Part shown: positions 32,927 through 38,815 of the stretch, one piece after another
Position numbering within the stretch: position 1 is the stretch's first letter
Layout of the letters: each line of letters starts with the position of its first letter
DNA from: Deinococcus roseus
GTDB taxonomy: Bacteria > Deinococcota > Deinococci > Deinococcales > Deinococcaceae
DNA: 64,000 bases
NCBI RefSeq assembly: GCF_014646895.1
Contig: NZ_BMOD01000001.1
Coordinates: 429,172 to 493,171 of the forward strand
Reading direction: 5' to 3'
Program-made: the position numbers and the translations under genes
The notes under the pieces: generated by a model
Databases searched by the model: none
What the model was told of the DNA's origin: nothing
The model's input: only the letters and a program-made list of their open reading frames with translations

Positions 32927-32989
32927 ATGCATAACCCATCCCAAACCATTGATCACCCATCACCCCATCCATCCTCCGGGGAACCCTAG
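32927..32989 (+). CDS. Possible 20-codon Pro/His/Ser-rich leader peptide
   Basis: ATG 32927 opens a 20-codon frame with 5 Pro, 4 Ser and 3 His (HPSPHPSSGEP at the end) and stops before the terminator hairpin at 33020. GAGG lies only 2 bases before the ATG, so ribosome binding is doubtful. The layout resembles an attenuation leader, but the downstream gene (argF) has its own promoter and the peptide has no Arg codon. Confidence 0.3.
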   Translation: MHNPSQTIDHPSPHPSSGEP

Positions 32990-33019
32990 ATACAACCCAT
33001 TGAACTTCCACCATCCAGA

Positions 33020-33045
33020 GCGCGATTATCGCGCCCCTTTTTTTT
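33020..33045 (+). terminator. Strong terminator of the short transcription unit
   Basis: GCGCGA-TTA-TCGCGC followed by CCC and eight T's. Confidence 0.85.
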
Positions 33046-33086
33046 GTCAAAAATGCCCAGGAAAAGCCCAGTTTGCTGGGCATTTT

Positions 33087-33116
33087 GCCAAGGGCGCAGG
33101 ACCGAGGGCCGAGAGC
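33087..33116 (+). repeat. Heptamer array, left arm of a 180-bp inverted element
   Basis: Units GCCAAGG, GCGCAGG, ACCGAGG, GCCGAGA, GC. Paired with the inverted array at 33251-33266. An 11-bp-stem hairpin (33050-33086) directly precedes it. Confidence 0.75.
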
Positions 33117-33250
33117 AATACAGAACCAAAACAGTTGTTCCGTACAAAAGACATGCAGCACAGCAAAATAAATCACAACTTGCTGCACTGAAGGGTGCTC
33201 TTCCGGGATTTGGAATCTCTCAAGACCATTCTTCCCAATCATTTTGAACA

Positions 33251-33266
33251 GCCCTGTGCCCTCGGC
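33251..33266 (-). repeat. Heptamer array, right arm of a 180-bp inverted element
   Basis: On the minus strand GCCGAGG, GCACAGG, GC. It ends 7 bases before the argF operator candidate. Confidence 0.7.
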
Positions 33267-33272
33267 TTTCCA

Positions 33273-33310
33273 CAAATAATTATTCAAAAACCACAAATTT
33301 TATGTATAAT
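33273..33310 (+). promoter_or_regulatory. argF promoter with ARG-box-like palindrome
   Basis: TATAAT (33305-33310) lies 9 bases before the argF ATG. CAAATAATTATTCA (33273-33286) differs at two positions from the palindrome TGAATAATTATTCA, close to known ARG boxes, and overlaps the -35 region. ArgR repression is inferred; no argR gene is in the window. Confidence 0.55.
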
Positions 33311-33319
33311 CATTAACCT

Positions 33320-34270
33320 ATGACGAAGTTCCCCCCCCGACTCACTGGCAGAGATTTCCTGAGCAATCTGGACGTGACGCCTGAAGAATACCGCGCCCTC
33401 ATGGACACCGCCCATGCCATGAAGCGCGGCGAATTTAAAGGTCTGAAACCCCTGGAGGGACAGACCCTGGCCCTGATCTTCGAAAAAGCCTCCCTGCGCA
33501 CCCGAACCACCTTCGATGTGGCCACCTACCAGCTTGGGGGGCATTCCATCACCCTCACCAACAATGAAATTGGTCTGGGCACCCGTGAACGCGTCTCGGA
33601 TGTGGCCAAGAACCTGGAACGCTGGGTGGATGGCGTGATGGCCCGCGTGTACCTGCAGAGCACCCTGATCGAACTGGCAGAACACGCCAGCATTCCTGTG
33701 ATCAACGGCCTCTCTGACTTTCTGCACCCCGTGCAACTGCTGGCAGATTACCAGACCATTGAGGAGAACTTCGGCACAGAAAACCTTTCTGGCCTGAAAG
33801 TCACCTACCTGGGAGATGGCAACAACCTCGCCAACAGCCACATCCACATGGGCGTGCTGACCGGAGCCCACGTGACCGTCTGCACCCCGGTGGGCTACGA
33901 ACCCAATGGTGGCGTGCTGCTGGAAGCCATCAAAGCGGGTGCCAAGATCACCCTGACCAACAGCATCGAAGAAGCCCTGGAAAACACCGATGTGCTTTAC
34001 ACCGATGTGTGGATCTCCATGGGCCAGGAAGCCGAAGCAGACCGCAAACGCAAAGCCTTCGCGGGTTTCTGTGTGGACGCTGCCATGCTGGAAAAAATCA
34101 AACCAGACGGGGTGTTTCTGCACTGCCTGCCTGCCCACTACGGCGAGGAAGTGGTCCCGGAAGCCACCGAACACCACAAATCCAGGGTCTTTGATCAGGC
34201 CGAAAACCGCCTGCATGCCCAGAAAGCCCTGATTTACCATGTGATGGGCGGGCAAAACGTCCGCTGGTAA
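33320..34270 (+). CDS. argF: Ornithine carbamoyltransferase
   Basis: A 316-aa enzyme that makes citrulline from ornithine and carbamoyl phosphate. The carbamoyl-phosphate site appears as SLRTRTTFDVA (usual STRTR), followed by HPVQLLADYQTI, YLGDGNNLANS and the catalytic HCLPAHYGEEV. Start ATG 33320 is leaderless. A strong terminator follows, before the next gene. With argC and argJ downstream it forms an arginine cluster broken by two unrelated genes. Confidence 0.96.
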   Translation: MTKFPPRLTGRDFLSNLDVTPEEYRALMDTAHAMKRGEFKGLKPLEGQTLALIFEKASLRTRTTFDVATYQLGGHSITLTNNEIGLGTRERVSDVAKNLERWVDGVMARVYLQSTLIELAEHASIPVINGLSDFLHPVQLLADYQTIEENFGTENLSGLKVTYLGDGNNLANSHIHMGVLTGAHVTVCTPVGYEPNGGVLLEAIKAGAKITLTNSIEEALENTDVLYTDVWISMGQEAEADRKRKAFAGFCVDAAMLEKIKPDGVFLHCLPAHYGEEVVPEATEHHKSRVFDQAENRLHAQKALIYHVMGGQNVRW

Positions 34271-34279
34271 CACCTTTTT

Positions 34280-34326
34280 CAGGGCGAGGCAGACACATTG
34301 GGGTGACCTCGCCCTGTCTCTTTTTT
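34280..34326 (+). terminator. Terminator after argF
   Basis: A perfect 10-bp stem (34280-34289 with 34307-34316) followed by TCTCTTTTTT. Read-through would be needed for argF and argC to share a transcript. Confidence 0.85.
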
Positions 34327-34338
34327 CAGAGGCCTGAA

Positions 34339-34776
34339 ATGCACCGAAAAGCTCCACACAACCAGTTGCTGGGACGGCTGATCTGGCCTGATGATGGATC
34401 CCTGCTTTACAGAACGGATCTGCTGGACCATCCCAGAGATCCCCAGATGTTCTGGATTGGAAATGCAGCAGACCATCAAGTCCATGTCATGGCCCAGCTG
34501 GATCTGTTTGACCTTCCCGTCTTGCAGGGAGGTCAGGAAGGTCTGGTGCTGCTGGAACCCTTTACACCGAACAGGTCTTACTGGTTGTGTGTGAGGACGG
34601 GCCATCTGGTCCGGCTCAGAACCCTGAGCGGGTTCATAGACATTGAGGTTCTGGAAGCACTGGATTCTGGGTACATTGAGGAAACCACTGGCACGCTGGA
34701 TGCCAGCAGCAGAGACCGCTTAAATCAGCTGGTTCTGCTGTCCAAATCCGACACTGCAGGAGAAGACCATGGGTAA
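34339..34776 (+). CDS. Hypothetical protein between argF and argC
   Basis: A 145-aa protein of no family I recognise. It is soluble, beta-rich and aromatic (MFWIGNAADHQVHVMAQLD, SYWLCVRTGHLVRLR), with no cysteine cluster, signal or membrane helix. GAGG lies 7 bases before ATG 34339, right after the argF terminator's T tract. Its last codons overlap the argC start by 8 bases, which argues for a real gene translationally coupled to argC. I see no promoter in the 12 bases after the terminator, so it probably depends on read-through from argF. Confidence 0.6.
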   Translation: MHRKAPHNQLLGRLIWPDDGSLLYRTDLLDHPRDPQMFWIGNAADHQVHVMAQLDLFDLPVLQGGQEGLVLLEPFTPNRSYWLCVRTGHLVRLRTLSGFIDIEVLEALDSGYIEETTGTLDASSRDRLNQLVLLSKSDTAGEDHG

Positions 34777-35755
34777 ACCCCGAGTTTTTATTGATGGAGA
34801 GGCCGGAACCACTGGCCTGCAAATTCGCTCCCGGTTGCAAGGCAGAAACGATCTGGAACTCATCAGCATTGATCCTGCCCTGCGCAAGGACCAGAACGAG
34901 CGCAAACGTCTGCTGGGCAGTGCCGACCTGGTGATTCTGTGCCTTCCCGACGAGGCATCCAGAGAAGCCGTCAGCATGATCGAAAACGAAACCACTCGTG
35001 TGCTGGATGCCAGCACCGCTTACCGGGTGGCGGAGGGCTGGACCTACGGCTTTCCCGAAATGACCCCCACCCAGAAAGCAGAGATTCAGGGTGCCCGCTT
35101 TGTGTCCAACCCTGGCTGTTATTCCACGGGAATGATTGCCCTGGTACGGCCTCTGGTGGATGCTGGCCTGATTCCTGCCGATGCGCCCATCAGCGTGCAG
35201 GGGTTCAGCGGATACAGCGGAGGAGGACGGCAACTGGTGGACGCCATGGAAGGCCGCGGAGGAGAACACCCCCTGGCCGGGCTGTTCAAGTCTTATGCTC
35301 TGGGGCTTGCCCACAAGCACCTGCCCGAAATGCAGAAATACGGGACTTTGCAATTTGCTCCGCTGTTCACCCCTTCGGTGGGGGCGTGGCGTCAGGGGAT
35401 GCTGGTTCAGGTGCCCCTGTTTCTCAGAACCCTTCCAGCAGGCACCACGGCAGAAAGCATCCATGCTGCACTGGCAGAACATTACAGGGGCCAGCGTTTC
35501 ATTGAAGTGATGCCTTTCGAGCACGGCAAACCCGCAGAGCCTCAGCTGGATCCCCAGACGCTCAATGACACCAACAAGCTGCAGATTTTTGTGTTCAGCA
35601 ATGCTGCACTGGGACAGGTGCTCCTGATGGCAAGGCTCGACAACCTGGGCAAAGGGGCTTCTGGAGCCGCTGTGCAGAACCTGGATGTGATGCTGGGTCT
35701 GGAAGGAGAGCAGGACTACAGCGTGCCCCCAGAAGCTCCTGCTGTGACGCCCTGA
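34769..35755 (+). CDS. argC: N-acetyl-gamma-glutamyl-phosphate reductase
   Basis: A 328-aa NADPH-dependent enzyme of arginine synthesis. It shows VFIDGEAGTTGLQI (N-terminal nucleotide site), LCLPDEASREAV, the catalytic Cys in FVSNPGCYSTGMIAL, and FSGYSGGGRQL. The GEAGTTG start and shorter length fit the type-2 ArgC group. It is coupled to the unknown 145-aa gene through an 8-base overlap. Confidence 0.94.
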   Translation: MGKPRVFIDGEAGTTGLQIRSRLQGRNDLELISIDPALRKDQNERKRLLGSADLVILCLPDEASREAVSMIENETTRVLDASTAYRVAEGWTYGFPEMTPTQKAEIQGARFVSNPGCYSTGMIALVRPLVDAGLIPADAPISVQGFSGYSGGGRQLVDAMEGRGGEHPLAGLFKSYALGLAHKHLPEMQKYGTLQFAPLFTPSVGAWRQGMLVQVPLFLRTLPAGTTAESIHAALAEHYRGQRFIEVMPFEHGKPAEPQLDPQTLNDTNKLQIFVFSNAALGQVLLMARLDNLGKGASGAAVQNLDVMLGLEGEQDYSVPPEAPAVTP

Positions 35756-35804
35756 CAATCCCGTTATGAATTTGGGAAGACAGAACCCCTAGAATGAAAT
35801 CAGC

Positions 35805-36395
35805 ATGAACCACCCGATTGAACACTTCTTCCATTTCACCTCGCCTGCTTCTGAAACAGAGGCAGGTCTGGTGCTGTCCGGGGAGCACGCCGTCCTTGGA
35901 ATTCCAGAAGTGCATTCTTTCAAAGCGCTGATTCAGGTGTATGCAGAGCATCTGGGACAGGAAGGGTATTTTGGCAACAGCCTGGATTCCTTTCAGGATT
36001 GCCTGAACGATCCAAAAAATTTCTGGAGTGTTCAGCCCAGCAGCCTGGATGTGCAGCACCTGCACTTTCCAGACCTGCCTCAGGAAGATCTGGAGCCATA
36101 CACCGTCGTTCTGATTGAGACCGTCATCCATTACCACACCCACAAGCAGTACAACCAGCAACTGGACCCAGTGCACATCCGCAGGGAATTGCAACTGCAT
36201 TTTCCCAGCATGTCTGAAGCCCAGATGGAAGCTTACATCTCCCCCATCCCCACCACCACCCTGAGGGTGTTCTTTCCTGCTGAAAGCAAAACGGTGCTGC
36301 AAGAGGTGCTGGACATCCACAGTGGCACCATCTCTGATGAACTGGACCGCTGGGCAGCCAGAGGATTCACCCTCCCTGAACGGTTCACCCTTTAA
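35805..36395 (+). CDS. Barstar-like protein
   Basis: A 196-aa protein. Residues about 30-80 contain FKALIQVYAEHLGQEGYFGNSLDSFQDCLND, which matches the barstar (RNase inhibitor) signature of a helix ending in YFG-N-LD and a second helix with DCL. The remainder (100-196) has no assigned domain. Barstar-like proteins are immunity factors against RNase toxins, yet no barnase-like gene is near. TAGAAT (35790-35795) lies 9 bases before the ATG, so this gene has its own leaderless promoter inside the arginine cluster. Confidence 0.65.
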   Translation: MNHPIEHFFHFTSPASETEAGLVLSGEHAVLGIPEVHSFKALIQVYAEHLGQEGYFGNSLDSFQDCLNDPKNFWSVQPSSLDVQHLHFPDLPQEDLEPYTVVLIETVIHYHTHKQYNQQLDPVHIRRELQLHFPSMSEAQMEAYISPIPTTTLRVFFPAESKTVLQEVLDIHSGTISDELDRWAARGFTLPERFTL

Positions 36396-36466
36396 CACCA
36401 GAACATGCGGCCAGAGGCAGCTTTTTGCACTGTTCTGTCCCCATGCTGAAATCCCAAGGAGCATCC

Positions 36467-37630
36467 ATGACTTTAGCGTTTCAACCCAGAGGATTTAAAG
36501 TCTGTGCCAAAAACATTGGCATCAAACAGAACCTGCTCGATTTCACCGTGATTGCCTCGGAGGTGCCTGCCTCAGGTGCAGCGGTGTTCACCAAAAGTGC
36601 TTTCTGTGGCAGCCCCATCATCGTTGGCCGGGAGCATGTGCAAGACGGGATCCTGCAGGCTTTTGTGATCAACAGTGGCAACAGCAATGTCGCCACCGGA
36701 GAGCAAGGCATCCAGAACGCCCGTGAAATTGTGCGTCTGGTGGCTGCAGAGCTGGACATCAAGCCTGAAGACATTCTGCCCTCCTCCACAGGTGTGATTG
36801 GCCGTCAGCTGCCCATAGACATCATCCGGGCAGGCATTCAGGGGGTGGGGCAGCAACTCAAGGAAGGCCATCTGGAAGAGGCTGCCGTCGCCATCATGAC
36901 CACAGACACCCGTCCCAAGGTGCGGGCCGCCCAGATTGGTGACGCTGTGCTGGTGGGCATGGCCAAGGGCAGTGGCATGATTGAACCCAACATGGCCACC
37001 ATGCTCTCTTATTTTGTGACCGATGCGCAGATTGAGCCCGCCACCCTGCAAACCCTGCTGCGTGAAGTGGTGGATCTGTCTTTCAACATGGTCAGTGTGG
37101 ACACCGACACCTCCACTTCAGACACTGTGGCCATGATGGCCAACGGACTGGCCGGAGAGGTGGACCTGCAGGAGTTCCGGACTGTGTTCACCCAGATGGC
37201 CATGGAACTGGCTCAGGACATTGCCCGCGACGGAGAAGGGGCCACCAAACTGATCGAGGTGCGGGTGCAGGGTGCCCATTCTTTCAGGGATGCCAAAGCC
37301 CTGGCCAAGAGCATTGTGAACAGCCCCCTGGTCAAAACCGCCATTTTCGGGACCGATCCCAACTGGGGCCGCATCGCCATGGCCCTGGGCAAGGTGGACA
37401 CCCAGGACACCCAGATTGACCCCTATCAAGTGCAGATTTCTTTTGGAGATTTGATGGTCTATGACCGGGGCAACTCTGACACTGGCCAATTGCAGGCCCT
37501 CACAGATTACCTGAAAGGCTCTGACATCCTGATCGATGTGCACCTGAACCTGGGAGACCAGCAGGCCACTGTCTGGGGCTGCGATCTGACCTATGACTAT
37601 GTGAAGATCAATGGGGAATACACCACCTGA
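36467..37630 (+). CDS. argJ: Bifunctional ornithine acetyltransferase / N-acetylglutamate synthase
   Basis: A 387-aa enzyme that recycles the acetyl group from acetylornithine to glutamate. It is self-cleaved at the Ala-Thr bond in EPNMATML; GSGMIEPNMATM, LPSSTGVIGRQLP, TDTRPK and DPNWGRIAMALG are all present. ATG 36467 has AAGGAG 6 bases upstream, so the earlier ATGs at 36425 and 36443 are not used. It lies 71 bases after the barstar-like gene. Confidence 0.95.
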   Translation: MTLAFQPRGFKVCAKNIGIKQNLLDFTVIASEVPASGAAVFTKSAFCGSPIIVGREHVQDGILQAFVINSGNSNVATGEQGIQNAREIVRLVAAELDIKPEDILPSSTGVIGRQLPIDIIRAGIQGVGQQLKEGHLEEAAVAIMTTDTRPKVRAAQIGDAVLVGMAKGSGMIEPNMATMLSYFVTDAQIEPATLQTLLREVVDLSFNMVSVDTDTSTSDTVAMMANGLAGEVDLQEFRTVFTQMAMELAQDIARDGEGATKLIEVRVQGAHSFRDAKALAKSIVNSPLVKTAIFGTDPNWGRIAMALGKVDTQDTQIDPYQVQISFGDLMVYDRGNSDTGQLQALTDYLKGSDILIDVHLNLGDQQATVWGCDLTYDYVKINGEYTT

Positions 37631-37664
37631 TCTGCAACAACATCAAACTGACACCAAACAACAC

Positions 37665-37692
37665 AAGACCCCAGAGCATTCTGGGGTCTTTA
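37665..37692. terminator. Bidirectional terminator after argJ
   Basis: A perfect 11-bp stem, AAGACCCCAGA with TCTGGGGTCTT, flanked by T on the plus side. It separates argJ from the minus-strand small genes. Confidence 0.8.
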
Positions 37693-37703
37693 CATTTGAG
37701 GAA

Positions 37704-37868
37704 TCAATGGATTCCCGCAGGGGAAATCAGAGCATCCACCTGATCTTCACTGTGTTCACGGGCAGAACTGGGCAGGGCCTGCAGAGGTCTGGGCATGCGG
37801 TTTCCCAGCCACTTTTTGCCCAGAAAAGCGAGTCCAACACCAAGGGCGGTCAGCAGCAAGAGTTTCAT
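37704..37868 (-). CDS. Small membrane protein, 54 aa
   Basis: AGGAGG lies 6 bases before ATG 37868. The product starts MKLLLLTALGVGLAFLGKKW, one hydrophobic N-terminal helix, then a polar tail with SSAREHSEDQVDALISP. It is the third of three minus-strand small genes whose products each have one membrane helix next to basic residues, here near the N-terminus rather than the C-terminus. No known family. It lies 29 bases after the 114-aa gene and is probably co-transcribed with it. Confidence 0.6.
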   Translation of the reverse strand: MKLLLLTALGVGLAFLGKKWLGNRMPRPLQALPSSAREHSEDQVDALISPAGIH

Positions 37869-37897
37869 GTTTCCCTCCTTTGTGGGGACTGAAAAAT

Positions 37898-38242
37898 TCA
37901 GCGCCTGCGCAGGAACAAAATGGCCAGAATGCTCAGCAGCAGCGCTCCCAGCAGGAAGTTTCTGTTGCGCTCGGTCTGCAGGTTCTTCCAGAGGGTGCTG
38001 TCCTGGGCTTTTGCGGCAAACTCTTTCACGTCGGTGGCCAGAGCGTCTGCTTTGACTTTGGCATCCTCCACCACCCGGATCACGGGTTCGCGGATGTTGT
38101 CAAAATCGGCTTCGTGAAATTCCTTTCGGGCTTTTTCACTGAGTTCTTCCACTTTTTCTTTGACCGTCTGGGCAGCCTGTGCCACTTTTTCAGAGACTTT
38201 TTCAGTCAGGGGGTCTTTGTGGTCTTTGTTCTGGGCAGTCAT
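37898..38242 (-). CDS. Coiled-coil protein with C-terminal membrane anchor
   Basis: A 114-aa protein. Residues 1-90 are Lys/Glu/Ala-rich amphipathic helix (EKVSEKVAQAAQTVKEKVEE), like LEA/apolipoprotein-type or YtxH-type stress proteins. The last 20 residues are a membrane helix ending in Arg-Arg-Arg. AGGAGG stands 5 bases before the ATG. It has the same plan as the 110-aa gene just upstream, so they are probably paralogues. A role in envelope or desiccation stress is speculation from composition. Confidence 0.65.
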   Translation of the reverse strand: MTAQNKDHKDPLTEKVSEKVAQAAQTVKEKVEELSEKARKEFHEADFDNIREPVIRVVEDAKVKADALATDVKEFAAKAQDSTLWKNLQTERNRNFLLGALLLSILAILFLRRR

Positions 38243-38361
38243 GGAATCCTCCTGTGTTCAGTTGACTCTGAATGTGCTTGTTTTGCTGTAAAAAATGCTG
38301 GATTTGATGCATCTGCAGCAAAAAGCTCAAAACAGAAAAAGCTCAAAATCCAGTCAAATTC

Positions 38362-38386
38362 AAAAAACCCCGAGACCATCTCGGGG
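38362..38386 (-). terminator. Terminator between the two tail-anchored genes
   Basis: CCCCGAGA-TGG-TCTCGGGG followed by TTTTTT on the minus strand. The two paralogous genes are therefore separate transcripts or attenuated. Confidence 0.85.
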
Positions 38387-38403
38387 CGGAAAGGGGGGAC
38401 AGA

Positions 38404-38736
38404 TCAGGCCAGGGTTCTGCGGCGTCTGACCAGGAACAAAGTTCCCAGTCCCAGTGCTGTCAGAATCAGCAGGTTGCGTTTGGAAGCCACTTTTCCAACA
38501 GGCTTCATCATGCTCTGCATGCGCTCATTGGCTTTGATGTCGTGGACTTTGGACTTGAGGTCATCCACTTTTGCCTTGACGGTTTCGGTGGTCTGTTCGA
38601 TCAGGTGGGGTGCGGTTTCAGCACGAACTTCATGAATTCCAGAGCGCACTTTGTCCGCAGTCTGGTGAAAACGCTCTCTGGTCATTTCAACTGCATTACC
38701 AAAACGTTCTTTCAATGTGGGGGTTTCCTGGCTCAT
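38404..38736 (-). CDS. Coiled-coil protein with C-terminal membrane anchor (paralogue)
   Basis: A 110-aa protein with a helical, charged body (TVKAKVDDLKSKVHDIKANE) and a C-terminal membrane helix (LLILTALGLGTLFLV) followed by five basic residues out of seven. ATG 38736 has AGGAGG 5 bases upstream, better than the 38754 start. TAATAT about 20 bases before the AGGAGG may be the -10 box. Function unknown. Confidence 0.65.
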   Translation of the reverse strand: MSQETPTLKERFGNAVEMTRERFHQTADKVRSGIHEVRAETAPHLIEQTTETVKAKVDDLKSKVHDIKANERMQSMMKPVGKVASKRNLLILTALGLGTLFLVRRRRTLA

Positions 38737-38815
38737 AATGGCCTCCTTGAGCATATTAAACCATTTGGGTTTTTAGGAAGTCTGATAGGCCTCTTAAACA
38801 TGATTTAGGTGTTCT

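Larger units (their letters stand above)
32911..33045 (+). ncRNA. Short transcript of about 130 bases with leader-like ORF
   Basis: It is bounded by the promoter above and a strong terminator below. Its 5' GGGGCGC (32911-32917) can pair with GCGCCCC (33031-33037), which overlaps the terminator stem, so the two folds exclude each other if the 5' end is transcribed. The middle is C-rich with repeated CCCATC. I recognise no RNA family. Confidence 0.4.
32641..33319. other. Gene-poor stretch between thiD and argF
   Basis: It contains AT-rich sequence with no gene (32641-32880), the short transcription unit at 32883-33045, and a second hairpin (AAAATGCCCAG at 33050-33060 with 33076-33086). The facing heptamer arrays (33087-33116 and 33251-33266) come next, then the argF operator and promoter. 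Confidence 0.65.
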
